Positions 55,576 through 64,000 of a stretch of 64,000 nt of DNA are shown one piece after another; position 1 is the stretch's first letter, and every line of letters starts with the position of its first letter. The notes beneath the pieces were generated by a model. It was given only the letters and a program-made list of their open reading frames with translations, made no database searches and was not told where the DNA came from. The stretch lies in NCBI GenBank assembly GCA_036677145.1, contig JAKFFF010000101.1, positions 62,001 through 126,000 of the forward strand. Reading direction: 5' to 3'. The DNA comes from CADEED01 sp036677145. Its GTDB lineage: Bacteria > Pseudomonadota > Gammaproteobacteria > Steroidobacterales > Steroidobacteraceae. Position numbers and translations under genes: made by a program.

Positions 55576-57186
55576 ATGTACGCCTCGTTTTTTGGTCTCA
55601 ACGAGAAGCCGTTCTCGATCACGCCGGATCCGCGTTACCTGTTCCTGTCGGAACGGCACGCCGAGGCATTGGCGCACCTGGTCTACGGCATCAACGAAGC
55701 GGGCGGCTTCATCCAGCTCACCGGCGAGGTGGGCACCGGCAAGACGACGGTGGTGCGCTCGTTGCTGGCCCAGGCGCCCAAACATGCCGATATCGCGCTG
55801 ATCCTGAACCCGCGCATGACGCCGGCGGAGTTCCTGCTGGCCATCTGCGAGGAACTCGGCATTCGCGTCGCGCCCGAATCCGAGCACAGCCTCAAGGACC
55901 TGGTCGATCTGCTGAGCCACCACCTGCTCGCCGCCCACGCCGAGGGCCGGCGCATCGTGCTGGTGGTCGATGAGGCCCAGAACCTCGCCCCCGAAGTGCT
56001 CGAGCAGGTGCGCCTGCTCACCAATCTCGAAACCGAAACGCAGAAGCTGCTGCAGATCATCCTGATCGGCCAGCCGGAGTTGCGCGAGTTGTTAGGCCGG
56101 GTGGAACTGCGCCAGCTCGCGCAGCGCATCACCGGCCGTTATCACCTCGACCCGCTGTCGCGCGACGAAACCGCCGCGTACGTTCGCCACCGCCTGCGCG
56201 TAGCCGGCGCGACGCGCGAAATCTTCGCGAGCGGTGCGCTGCGGGAAGTGCATCGCCTGTCGGGCGGCGTGCCGCGACTGATCAACATCATCTGCGACCG
56301 CGCCTTGTTGGGCGCGTTCACCGAGGACCGGCACGCGATCTCGGCGAGCGTCGTGCGCCGTGCCGCCGGCGAAGTGTTCGGCCGTAACATCCAGCCGCGC
56401 TGGCTGCCCTGGGCCGCGGCGACCGCGGCCGGCGTGGTGGCCGTATCGAGCGCCATCCTGTTCATGCCGCGTTTCGCCGGCTCCGCGGTCGGGCGTGACG
56501 TCACGCCGGTGGCCGCCGCGCCGGCCGTGCAGACCGTGGCGCCCAAACCCGAAGCCGTCACCCTCGACGCATTGCTGACGAAGTACGGCGCCGAGACGGA
56601 CCCCGACACCGCCTACAACAAACTGTTCACGCTCTGGGGACTGCGCTACGAGACGGGTAGCGTCGATCCCTGCAGCCAGGCAATGCAGGCCGGACTCGAG
56701 TGCCTCACGCAGCGCGGCTCACTCGCGCAATTGCGTTTGTTCAACCGGCCGGCCGTGCTGAACGTGATCGACTCCGCGGGTCGCGCCCACCAGGTCGTGC
56801 TCGCCGGGCTCGATGGCGAACGGGCGCAGGTGGATCTCGGCGGTGCGCAACGCGAGGTTGGAATCGGTGATCTGTCGAGCAGCTGGTTCGGCGATTACGT
56901 GTTGTTGTGGCGTCCCGCCCTCGGCGCTTCGAATCCACTTGCGATCGGCGAGCGCAGCGCGCGCGTGCGGTGGCTGCGCGACAGCCTGCGGCGCGTCAAC
57001 GGAATGCCCGCCGAGGAACCGGCCAGCGATCGCTTCGACGCGTCGCTCTTGAGCATGGTCGAGGATTTCCAGCGCAAACACCGGCTGGTGGTCGACGGCA
57101 TCGCCGGCGTGCAGACGCAGGTGGCGCTCGACGCCGCGCTCAACGATGCGGCCACACCATTCCTGCGCAACGGGGCCGGGAGCTGA
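55576..57186 (+). CDS. gspA: GspA/ExeA-type AAA ATPase
   Basis: An inner-membrane protein of 536 residues that, with GspB, helps place the type II secretion secretin through peptidoglycan. The cytoplasmic AAA+ domain has Walker A GEVGTGKTTVVRSL and Walker B RIVLVVDEAQNL. One TM helix lies near residues 278-298. The periplasmic part holds an LWGLRYETGS region and ends in a PG-binding domain (LVVDGIAGVQTQVALDAAL). GspB begins 2 nt after it ends. The rest of the Gsp system is not in the window. The gap upstream to dinB has a hairpin (55532-55550) without a T run. Confidence 0.93.
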   Translation: MYASFFGLNEKPFSITPDPRYLFLSERHAEALAHLVYGINEAGGFIQLTGEVGTGKTTVVRSLLAQAPKHADIALILNPRMTPAEFLLAICEELGIRVAPESEHSLKDLVDLLSHHLLAAHAEGRRIVLVVDEAQNLAPEVLEQVRLLTNLETETQKLLQIILIGQPELRELLGRVELRQLAQRITGRYHLDPLSRDETAAYVRHRLRVAGATREIFASGALREVHRLSGGVPRLINIICDRALLGAFTEDRHAISASVVRRAAGEVFGRNIQPRWLPWAAATAAGVVAVSSAILFMPRFAGSAVGRDVTPVAAAPAVQTVAPKPEAVTLDALLTKYGAETDPDTAYNKLFTLWGLRYETGSVDPCSQAMQAGLECLTQRGSLAQLRLFNRPAVLNVIDSAGRAHQVVLAGLDGERAQVDLGGAQREVGIGDLSSSWFGDYVLLWRPALGASNPLAIGERSARVRWLRDSLRRVNGMPAEEPASDRFDASLLSMVEDFQRKHRLVVDGIAGVQTQVALDAALNDAATPFLRNGAGS

Positions 57187-57187
57187 C

Positions 57188-57898
57188 ATGTCTTTCATCC
57201 TCGACGCATTGAAGAAATCCGAAAACGACCGGCAGCGGCAGGCCGCGCCCGCGCTGTTCGAAGTGAAGGTCGCCGCTCCACGCCGCAAGTTTCCGGTCTG
57301 GGCGGTGGGACTCGCCGTCCTCTTCGGCGTCAATGTCTTCGCGCTGGGCTGGGTGCTGCTGCGGGACTCCGCGACGCCTCCGGGTGCGCCCACTCAAGCC
57401 GTGTCCGCGCCGGCGGCCGCGCAGCCGGTGGTCACGAGTGCTCCTCCCGGCATGGTCACCGTGCCCGCCACCGTCACGATTCCGACGACCGTGAACATTC
57501 CGATCAGCGCCGCGCCCACCGTGACGATGGGAAATCCGGCCACGCCCATCGAAGAACCCGTGCTTTCGGGCGGCGAAACGCCGGTGCCGCCGGACTACAA
57601 CGCGAGCGACTACGCGCCGGCGATCACGCCGGCCGAGGCAGGCGCGATGGCCGCGGTGCGGCGCTCGGGCGGCGTACCTTCACGCGATGAAGTGCTCGCG
57701 CGCGGGGTACAGATCCCCGAACTGCGGCTCGACCTGCATGTGTTTGCCGCGAACCCGGCGGAACGCTTCGTGTTCATCAACATGCGGAAACTGCGCGAGG
57801 GCGAAATGCTCCCCGAAGGCGTGCGCGTGGACTCGATCACGCCGACAGGCGCGCAACTTTCGTATCGCGGCACGCATTTCTCGATCGAAGGAAACTGA
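57188..57898 (+). CDS. gspB: GspB-type type II secretion protein
   Basis: The 236-residue partner of GspA. It begins MSFILDALKKSENDRQRQ, the family signature, followed by one TM helix (about residues 37-57, PVWAVGLAVLFGVNVFALGWVL), a Pro/Thr/Val-rich linker and the C-terminal GspB domain (about 178-236, LDLHVFAANPAERFVFINMRKLREGE). I chose ATG 57188. It is convergent with the rhodanese gene 22 nt away. Confidence 0.93.
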   Translation: MSFILDALKKSENDRQRQAAPALFEVKVAAPRRKFPVWAVGLAVLFGVNVFALGWVLLRDSATPPGAPTQAVSAPAAAQPVVTSAPPGMVTVPATVTIPTTVNIPISAAPTVTMGNPATPIEEPVLSGGETPVPPDYNASDYAPAITPAEAGAMAAVRRSGGVPSRDEVLARGVQIPELRLDLHVFAANPAERFVFINMRKLREGEMLPEGVRVDSITPTGAQLSYRGTHFSIEGN

Positions 57899-57920
57899 CG
57901 CGCCCGCGGTCGGAGCGAGA

Positions 57921-58370
57921 TCAGCGCGCTGGTGAGCTTTCCGGCGCCGTCTTTTCGACCGGCAGCTTTCCGGCTTCCCACGCGGGAAAGTCGCCCTGCA
58001 ATTGCAACAGCTTCGTGAAACCCGCGCCGCGCAGTGTTTCCGCGGCCAGCGCGGAGCGGCGGCCGCTGCGGCAATAGAGCACCACGTCCTTGTTGCGCGC
58101 ACCCGTTAGCTCATCGAGCCTCGCGGCCAGCTGATCGTGCGAGATGTTGCGCGCGCCGGGCACGTGGCCCGCCGCGAATTCCTGCGGCGTGCGCACATCC
58201 AGCACGACGACCGAATCGTCCTGCTTCTCGATTCGCGCCAGCAGATCCGACTGCGTGATCACCGGCGCCGGCGCGACGGCCGCGGGCGGTGCGGGCGTAG
58301 CAGGTTCCGCGGCGAATGCCGGCGCCATGAAAAAGGCTGCCGCGATTACCGACAGGCATCGTGTATTCAT
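57921..58370 (-). CDS. Periplasmic single-domain rhodanese
   Basis: A 149-residue exported protein with a signal peptide (cleavage near residue 21, AFA). The rhodanese domain (about 50-135) carries VVLDVRTPQEFAAGHVPGARNI and the catalytic loop VVLYCRSGRRS with Cys. It is likely a periplasmic sulfurtransferase or thiol-handling protein. The start overlaps the GNAT gene stop (ATGA), so the two are coupled. Confidence 0.9.
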   Translation of the reverse strand: MNTRCLSVIAAAFFMAPAFAAEPATPAPPAAVAPAPVITQSDLLARIEKQDDSVVVLDVRTPQEFAAGHVPGARNISHDQLAARLDELTGARNKDVVLYCRSGRRSALAAETLRGAGFTKLLQLQGDFPAWEAGKLPVEKTAPESSPAR

Positions 58371-58876
58371 GTTGCTGCTCCAGGTCCGGTTTCCGCCGCG
58401 AGCTTCGCGATCTCCGCGGGCGTGAGGCGGTGAATGATCCATTCCTTCATCTGCCGCGCGTCCAGCGATTTGTAGAAGCGCAGCGCCGGTTCGTTCCAAT
58501 CGAGCACGGCCCATTCCATGCGCCCGCACCCACGTTGCTCCGCGAGCCGTGCGAGCGCGCGCAGCAGTTCGCGGCCGATGCCGTGCCCGCGCCGGGCCGG
58601 CCGCACGAACAGGTCCTCGAGATACAAACCGGGGCGGCCGACGAAAGTCGAAAAGTTGAAGAAATACAACGCGAAACCGGCCGGCTCGCCGTTCCATTCG
58701 GCGATGAGCACGTGGATCACCGGATTCGGCGATTCGAGCTCGCGCGCGAAATCGGCGGGCCGCGCTTTCGCCTCGTGCGCCAGCTTTTCGTATTCGGCCA
58801 GTTCGCGCACCAGATCCGCGATGGTCGTGGCGTCGGCCGCGGTTGCCGGCCGTATCTTCAGCATCGGATTCGTCAT
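58367..58876 (-). CDS. GNAT-family N-acetyltransferase
   Basis: A 169-residue acetyltransferase with the GNAT fold: RPATAADATTIADLVREL, GFALYFFNFSTFVGRPGLYLEDLFV and the acetyl-CoA pyrophosphate loop RPARRGHGIGRELL. The pattern resembles the diamine/spermidine acetyltransferase group (YFFNFSTFxGRPGLYLEDL), so a polyamine or small-amine substrate is possible. It is followed by the overlapping rhodanese gene. Confidence 0.9.
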   Translation of the reverse strand: MTNPMLKIRPATAADATTIADLVRELAEYEKLAHEAKARPADFARELESPNPVIHVLIAEWNGEPAGFALYFFNFSTFVGRPGLYLEDLFVRPARRGHGIGRELLRALARLAEQRGCGRMEWAVLDWNEPALRFYKSLDARQMKEWIIHRLTPAEIAKLAAETGPGAAT

Positions 58877-58886
58877 TCGGCAATCT

Positions 58887-59801
58887 TCATTCAGCTATAT
58901 ACCAACGGTCTTTGTCGCGCTCGAGCACGAAACGATCGTACGGCAGGCCCTGCCCGCTCACGTCGTACACCGCTCGGCTTCCTCCCATGTCATAGCGCGG
59001 CGTCAGCTCCTGCACGATGCGCAGCGTGGTGATCATCGTCTCGCGCATGTTCTCGTTGTTGGTGCACGCGGTGACCAGCGTCTTGCGCGCGCTGCGCGAC
59101 GTCGCCTTCTGGAAGTTGGGGCTCATGAATTCGGTGTAGTACTCCTCGCAATGATTGGCCGCGATGCTGGCCTCGGCGCGCGCCAGCAGCTCGCTGATGC
59201 CCGGCGCGAGCGGCGCCTTCGGCACGACGATTGCGGTCACGCCGCCCTGGCCGGGTCCGGCCGTGGCGCGCCCTTCGATCAGGTCGTCGATCTGCGCCTC
59301 GACTTCGCTGGGTATCACCGCGCGCCACTGCGCGCCGTATTGCCTGAGCGCGACCAGCACGGTGACCTTCACCGAGCCGCGGTCCTTCGGCTGTTCGCCG
59401 CGCCCGAGTAGATAGACGATCTTTTCATCCGGGATCGCGGCCAGCCACTTGTAGTCCTGGTACACGCGTCCGCGCAGGCGCAGCCGTTCGGACAGCGCGC
59501 TGTAAAAGCGCACCGGGGTCATGCTTTCGAGTTCGGCGAGTGAGCGGCCGGGTCCGAACAGGCGCACGCGATAGGTGGAATCGCTGCGCGAGGCCTCGGC
59601 GCGCAATAGTTCGAGCAGGCGCGTGCGCAGCTTTTCGACTTCCTCGGGATGCAGCTCCTGCGCGACCGACTGGAAATTGCCGGTTGCGACGGCCGCGAGG
59701 AATTGCTCGGCGCCGCGCTGCTGTGCACCACTGGGGCCGGCGGCTGAAGCCGCCGCGCAGGCGGTCAGCGAAAGCACAAAAATGAGGCCTCTGAACGACA
59801 T
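58887..59801 (-). CDS. Putative lipoprotein of unknown function
   Basis: The 304-residue protein has a signal sequence with a possible lipobox LTAC at residues 12-15. The mature part holds a first alpha/beta region with GAEQFLAAVATGNFQSVAQELHPEEVEKLR (in outline), then a beta-rich stretch, then a C-terminal domain with NHCEEYYTEFMSPNF and VLERDKDRWYIAE. The start and end segments resemble two NTF2-like folds, but I cannot confirm the family. The ATG at 59801 leaves 252 nt to the divergent TonB-fusion gene. Confidence 0.65.
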   Translation of the reverse strand: MSFRGLIFVLSLTACAAASAAGPSGAQQRGAEQFLAAVATGNFQSVAQELHPEEVEKLRTRLLELLRAEASRSDSTYRVRLFGPGRSLAELESMTPVRFYSALSERLRLRGRVYQDYKWLAAIPDEKIVYLLGRGEQPKDRGSVKVTVLVALRQYGAQWRAVIPSEVEAQIDDLIEGRATAGPGQGGVTAIVVPKAPLAPGISELLARAEASIAANHCEEYYTEFMSPNFQKATSRSARKTLVTACTNNENMRETMITTLRIVQELTPRYDMGGSRAVYDVSGQGLPYDRFVLERDKDRWYIAE

Positions 59802-59934
59802 TTGACACTCCATTCGTACCCGGGCGGCGGCGATCATAACCGGGGCCTGCCGCATGGCTTCAACTGTGAAAGTGGTCTCATCCCGGGACCACCGCCGCGG
59901 GACGCAGTTCACGGATTGTCCGCGCTCCACACGC

Positions 59935-60053
59935 GTTGTGCGGCGTATCCTCAGTAAACTTACATATCTTGATAAAGTGCTTTCGCAGCCGTTGTTTTTG
60001 CTGCTTTTGTTACCCGTTCCGTTCGCCGTTTCCAAGGCCGATCCACCACCAGC
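59935..60053 (+). promoter_or_regulatory. AT-rich upstream region of the TonB-fusion gene
   Basis: The 252-nt divergent spacer (59802-60053) turns AT-rich at about 59948-60010 (agtaaacttacatatcttg, then many T). A candidate -35/-10 set such as TTGTGC at 59936-59941 with TACATA at 59961-59966 has a 19-nt spacer, which is long. It may drive the 60054 gene and those after it. Confidence 0.3.
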
Positions 60054-62210
60054 ATGCTGCCGCAATCGGAGTTCGATTCGCCGACGTTTGCCGCCCCCCA
60101 GGCGGCCATCGCGATTTCTGCGATCACGCAGGACCGTGCTCTCATCGGTCTTCTGCGCAGCACGGTCGATCCTTCGCACGAACTGATCCTCGTCAACAAC
60201 GAAGAAGAGTTGCGGCCGCATCTGAACGGCCGTCGCGTGTCGGCGTGCCTGCTCGACAGCATGTTCATCGAAGGCGATCTCGCCGCGCTCGCGGAGCGGT
60301 TGCGGGAAACCTGGCCGGATCTCGTGCTCGTGGTCGTCGGCACCGCCGAGGAACAGGCCCGCGTCGCGAGCCAGATCACCTCGGGTGTCGTCTATCGCTT
60401 CCTGCATCGTCCCGTTTCGGCGCCGCGCGTCCGGCTGTTCGTCGAAGCCGCGCTGCGCCGTCACGAAGTCGAGAATGTCGAACGCACGCTCGAATTCACG
60501 CGTCCCGATTTCTCGAGCTTCGAAGCCACGAAGCCGAAGGAATCCCGCGAAGGCATCCCGCGGCTCGGCATCGCGGCGGCCGTGGCTGCCGTGCTGGCCG
60601 TCGGCGGCTGGTTCGCCTTTTCACCGCGGTCGTCTCCGGCGCCCGAAGCCGCGGCCGCGAACGCCGAATCCGCGACCCCGGAGGTAGTTAGTCCGGAAGA
60701 GGAAAATCCCGCGGCTCCGGTCGAGGCGGCGCCGGCCGTTGCACAGGTTCCCGTGGAGAAACGCGTCATTGCCCCGGCGCCCACACCCGTCCCGCAGGAG
60801 CGCGCGCCCGAACCGGCGCAGCAGCCTGCCGCCTCGCAAATCGAGCAGACGGTCGCGCAACGTCTTGCGGCCCCGGAACCGTCGGTAATCCGCCTGCCCG
60901 CCGAAACGGCGCCGCAGACTCCATTTCCGCCCACGGCCGTCAGCCGCGAGCAGGCCCTGCGCGACCTGCTCTCGCAAGCCGAGGCCGCATTGCAACGCGG
61001 CGAGTTGGCCGGACCGCCCGGCCGCAACGCGGTGGAGCTGTTCCGCGGCGCCCTCGAGCTCGATCCCACGAACACACTCGCCAAGGCCGGCCTGGTTCGC
61101 GTGGCCGACCGGCTGCTGTCCGCCGCCGAACGCGCGCTCACCGCGGGAAGTCCCGAGGATGCGAAGCGGATGGTCGACGTCGCCGGAACCCTCACACCCG
61201 CCACCGCGCGCGGCGCTTTTCTCGAGATGCAGATCGAGATGGAAAAGGAACGCGCGGCACTGACGCGCACGCGTGATGCGGACCTGCTCGACAAGCAGGA
61301 GAAAGGCGCCACCTACCTCAGGCTCGCCAACACGCGCCTGCGTAGTGGCGCACTCATCGAACCCGCCGAGGACAACGCCCGCTTCTACCTGGAAGCCGCC
61401 CGCCAGGTCGTGCCCGACGATCCGGCCGTGTCGGAAACCGAACGCACCCTGCGCAAGGAACTCCTCGATCGCGCCCGCGCGGCGGCCACGGCCGGCAACG
61501 CCGCCGAGACGGAACGCTGGCTGGCGAACGCCGACGGCGCCGGCGCGGCCCGCAATGAAATGGCCAGCATCCGCCGCTCGCTGCAGGACACCGTCATCGG
61601 CGCGCGCGCGCGCACGGTGGAAACGCTCACGCAGTCGTTCACCACCGCGCTCTCGGCCAACAACCTGCTGCAGCCGGCGGATCGCAACGCGAAGGCCTAT
61701 CTGCTGGCGCTCATCGAGGCCGACTCCGGCAACCCGGTGGTCGCCACCGCGCGCACGAATCTCGGCAATGCATTCCTCAAGGAAATGCGCGGCTCGCTCG
61801 CCCGCAATGACCTGGCCGCGGCCGGCGCCTGGCTCAAGGAGGCACAGACGATCGGCGTTACCGGCGGCGACATCGAAAGCGCCGCGCGCGATATCGACGC
61901 CGCGCGCGAAGCCACCGCGCAACGCGCCGCCGTCGTGGGCGCGAATTCCGTCGAGCGCGTCGAATACGTCGCGCCGAAATATCCCGCGGCGATCCGCAAT
62001 CGCGGCGTGACGGGTTGGGTCGAGATCGAATTCACCGTGCGCACCGACGGCTCGACCGGTGACATCGCGGTCACCAACTCCAGCCCGCGCCGGACGTTCG
62101 ATACGTCGGCCACCACGGCGGTGTCTCAATGGCGTTACAAGCCGGTGATGCGCGACGGCAAGGCGATCGAACAACGCGTCGCCGTGCGCATCCGCTTCGC
62201 GGACGAATAG
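60054..62210 (+). CDS. Receiver-like/TM/TonB fusion protein
   Basis: An unusual 718-residue protein. The N-terminal domain (about residues 19-140) looks like a response-regulator receiver fold: SACLLDSMF holds the Asp position, VVVGTAEE the beta-4 position, and YRFLHRPVS replaces the conserved Lys with His; no acidic pair is seen at the start, so it is probably not phosphorylated. One TM helix follows (about 170-190). A long Pro/Ala-rich linker and a helical TPR-like region (about 290-620) then lead to a C-terminal TonB domain (about 630-718, YPAAIRNRGVTGWVEIEFTV). TonB normally carries proton-motive energy to outer-membrane receptors. Start ATG 60054. A Ser/Thr kinase gene follows 4 nt later. 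Confidence 0.75.
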   Translation: MLPQSEFDSPTFAAPQAAIAISAITQDRALIGLLRSTVDPSHELILVNNEEELRPHLNGRRVSACLLDSMFIEGDLAALAERLRETWPDLVLVVVGTAEEQARVASQITSGVVYRFLHRPVSAPRVRLFVEAALRRHEVENVERTLEFTRPDFSSFEATKPKESREGIPRLGIAAAVAAVLAVGGWFAFSPRSSPAPEAAAANAESATPEVVSPEEENPAAPVEAAPAVAQVPVEKRVIAPAPTPVPQERAPEPAQQPAASQIEQTVAQRLAAPEPSVIRLPAETAPQTPFPPTAVSREQALRDLLSQAEAALQRGELAGPPGRNAVELFRGALELDPTNTLAKAGLVRVADRLLSAAERALTAGSPEDAKRMVDVAGTLTPATARGAFLEMQIEMEKERAALTRTRDADLLDKQEKGATYLRLANTRLRSGALIEPAEDNARFYLEAARQVVPDDPAVSETERTLRKELLDRARAAATAGNAAETERWLANADGAGAARNEMASIRRSLQDTVIGARARTVETLTQSFTTALSANNLLQPADRNAKAYLLALIEADSGNPVVATARTNLGNAFLKEMRGSLARNDLAAAGAWLKEAQTIGVTGGDIESAARDIDAAREATAQRAAVVGANSVERVEYVAPKYPAAIRNRGVTGWVEIEFTVRTDGSTGDIAVTNSSPRRTFDTSATTAVSQWRYKPVMRDGKAIEQRVAVRIRFADE

Positions 62211-62214
62211 ATAG

Positions 62215-63744
62215 ATGGACGAGCCGCGCCCACAACGATTCCTGATCGTCGAGAACGACGCCAAGTACGCGAGCTGGCTGCAGCACGCGATCGGCACCGG
62301 CTGGCCGGCCGACTCGATCATCGTGATGGACTGGACTTCCTTCGGCCGGGTGCGCACGGCGATGACCGTGCGCGATTACGACATCGTGATGCTCGCGCTG
62401 ACGTTCGACGAGGGCATCGAGGAGCCGACCACCGACGCGCTCGAATGGATCCGCAAGCTGCGCAGCCAGCCCGGATTTCCGGAGATGATCATCCTCGCGG
62501 AGGGCGGCAGCGAACTGGTCGCCGTGCGTACGTTGCGGCTCGGCGCGGCTGACTATCTACCCAAGCGGCTGCTGACGCCACCGCGCCTGCAGCGCTCGCT
62601 CAAGCTCACGTTGCGCGCCATCGAAAAGGAAACACAGCGGCGCGCCGAACGTGCGGCGCTTGCCGCCCAGAAAGCCGGTCCGGACGGCAAGTCCGCGCCG
62701 GACAAGCCGGCCGAAGCCGCCGCACCGGCGACGCTGATTTCCACGCAATCCGGTGCACTGCTCGCCAGTGCCGCCGCGCTTGCGACCGCGGCGCCGCCCG
62801 TCCCCGCGGCGCCCCGCTCCGATCCGGCCGACGTTTCGCTGCCCACCGTCAACAAGGAAGCCAAACCCGTCGCGCCGGCCGCTCACCAGATTCCGGGCTA
62901 TACGCTGTTGCAGAAAATCGGCGAGTCCGAGGCCGCGGCGGTGTACCTGGCGATCTCCGAGGATGTCGGACACAACGTCGCGCTCAAGATCAGCAAGCGC
63001 AAGCACTCCGCCGACCCGAACGACACGGGCCAGCGCGCCATCATGTTCCAGCGCGAATTCGAAGCGATCGCCGCGCTCGATCATCCGTCCATCATCGACC
63101 TGTTCGACTACGGCATCCACGAAGGGGTCGAATACCTCGCGATGGAGTATTTCCCCTGCGGCGATCTGAAGGCGCGCCTGCAGAATCCGCTGACCGCCGA
63201 CGAGGCGATCGCCTTCCTGCAGGAAATCGCGCGCTCGCTGAAAGTGGTGCACGAGGCGGGAATCATCCATCGCGACCTCAAGCCACCGAACGTCATGCTG
63301 CGCGACAACGGCAGCGTCGTGCTGATCGACTTCGGCCTGGCACGCAGCCTGCTGTCCGGCGACGGCAGCACGCGCACCGGCGTCCTGCGCGGCTCGCCTT
63401 ACTACATGAGTCCCGAGCAGGCGCAGGGTGAGGCGCTCGATGCGCGCACCGACCTGTACAGCCTCGGCGTGATCCTCTACGAGATGCTTTCCGGCAAGAA
63501 GCCTTACCTCGGCGCGTCCGCGATCGACGTGTTGCAGCAGCACGTCATGGCGCCGGTGCCGGAGCTGCCCGTGCAACATCTGGCCTATCAACCCCTGCTC
63601 GAACGACTGATGTCCAAGTCGCGCGAGAACCGCATCGGCTCCTGCGACGAGTTGCTGAACGCGCTCGGGCAGATGGCCCATGCGATGCGCGACGGCGGAA
63701 CCATGGACCCCGCGGCGCTGATTTCGGCCGGCGCCCGGAGCTGA
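62215..63744 (+). CDS. Ser/Thr protein kinase with N-terminal pseudo-receiver
   Basis: A 509-residue soluble protein. The N-terminal receiver-like domain (about residues 8-130) keeps VENDAK at the start and DYLPKRLL near the Lys but has no phospho-Asp: the strand reads DYDIVMLALTF where VLLD is expected. A linker rich in Ala/Pro follows. The Hanks-type kinase domain (about 226-480) is complete: glycine-loop-like IGESEAAAVYLA, Lys in VALKISKR, HRDLKPPNVM, DFGLARSL and the APE-like GSPYYMSPEQ. It lacks an extracellular sensor. It probably acts with the adjacent TonB-fusion and sensor genes. Confidence 0.85.
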   Translation: MDEPRPQRFLIVENDAKYASWLQHAIGTGWPADSIIVMDWTSFGRVRTAMTVRDYDIVMLALTFDEGIEEPTTDALEWIRKLRSQPGFPEMIILAEGGSELVAVRTLRLGAADYLPKRLLTPPRLQRSLKLTLRAIEKETQRRAERAALAAQKAGPDGKSAPDKPAEAAAPATLISTQSGALLASAAALATAAPPVPAAPRSDPADVSLPTVNKEAKPVAPAAHQIPGYTLLQKIGESEAAAVYLAISEDVGHNVALKISKRKHSADPNDTGQRAIMFQREFEAIAALDHPSIIDLFDYGIHEGVEYLAMEYFPCGDLKARLQNPLTADEAIAFLQEIARSLKVVHEAGIIHRDLKPPNVMLRDNGSVVLIDFGLARSLLSGDGSTRTGVLRGSPYYMSPEQAQGEALDARTDLYSLGVILYEMLSGKKPYLGASAIDVLQQHVMAPVPELPVQHLAYQPLLERLMSKSRENRIGSCDELLNALGQMAHAMRDGGTMDPAALISAGARS

Positions 63745-63751
63745 GCGGCGC

Positions 63752-64000
63752 ATGGAGTACATCAACTTCCCCATCGTGGCGCTCGGCACGGCGTTGATCT
63801 GCCTGATCGGCGTTTCGATCTACGCGATCATGCAGCGCGGCAGCCTGCGCTCCCGGGACGAACAACTCGTCGTGGCGCGTGCGCAGGCCTACGCGATGCT
63901 CGAGCTGTCACAGGCCGGCGTGTTGTTCCTCGATCGCGAGCACAAGCTCATGGGCGAGGCTTCGGCGGCTGCGCCGGAGTTGTTAGGTCACACCTGCGCG
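63752..64000 (+). CDS. Membrane sensor protein, cut by the window end
   Basis: The first 83 residues of a protein that runs past the window. One TM helix (about residues 6-28, FPIVALGTALICLIGVSIYAIM) is followed by a charged helix and the start of a PAS-like domain (AQAYAMLELSQAGVLFLDREHKLM). It starts 7 nt after the kinase gene stop, so it belongs to the same transcript. A histidine kinase or a hybrid sensor would fit, but the catalytic part is not in view. Confidence 0.75.
   Translation, partial: MEYINFPIVALGTALICLIGVSIYAIMQRGSLRSRDEQLVVARAQAYAMLELSQAGVLFLDREHKLMGEASAAAPELLGHTCA

Overview
The window is ordinary, very GC-rich (roughly two thirds G+C), densely coding bacterial chromosome. 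Gene content and order point to a Gammaproteobacterium near the Xanthomonadales/Nevskiales/Steroidobacteraceae. The pointers are the def-fmt-rsmB-DUF4390-NtrY-NtrX string, the divergent LysM-dprA-smg-topA string, rlmJ, prlC, a long FadE, GspAB and an Mla-type lipid ABC operon. The lineage is inferred from gene families and order, not from a search. I saw no rRNA, tRNA, CRISPR array, prophage or insertion sequence, and no gap over 300 bases lacks a gene.

Layout. 1-5.1 kb: an EF-hand protein diverges from argS, which is followed by a SPOR-domain protein, a CapA-like lipoprotein and a BamE-like exported protein. 5.2-12.3 kb (minus): formylation and deformylation of initiator Met-tRNA and nascent protein (fmt, def), rRNA methylation (rsmB), DUF4390 and an NtrY/NtrX-type two-component pair whose regulator has a degraded AAA+ domain. 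12.4-18 kb (plus): LysM lipoprotein, dprA, smg, topA. 18.2-21.5 kb: a large secreted subtilase with a strong terminator. 21.5-24.6 kb: DUF1203, a lipoprotein, rlmJ and an ECF sigma/anti-sigma pair. 24.6-29.5 kb: aroE, prlC, xthA and an HD-domain protein. 29.5-35 kb: an M15 peptidase, a GGDEF-EAL protein, a stand-alone secretin-type N-domain protein and two poorly known proteins. 35.1-38.6 kb: ABC-F ATPase and a phospholipase-D-like protein. 38.6-42.1 kb (minus): an Mla-type operon with the STAS domain fused to the permease and a PqiC-like lipoprotein at the end.

42.2-46.6 kb: two divergent clusters. A minus-strand small membrane protein, YtrA-type GntR regulator and ABC exporter face a plus-strand small membrane protein, ECF sigma and TM protein. 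A nested palindrome lies between them. 46.7-55.5 kb: mdh, a methyltransferase, a DoxX/LysR divergent pair, fadE, DUF3667, DUF4399 and dinB. 55.6-59.8 kb: gspA-gspB, rhodanese, GNAT and a lipoprotein-like protein. 60-64 kb: a signalling cluster made of a receiver-like/TM/TonB fusion, a Ser/Thr kinase with a pseudo-receiver, and a sensor cut by the window edge.

The most unusual items are the 60-64 kb signalling cluster, the catalytically degraded NtrX-like regulator, the nested palindrome at 44.8 kb with its two small-membrane-protein operons, and a short dispersed motif (TWGTTAG) that accounts for nearly all GTTAG words I could find.
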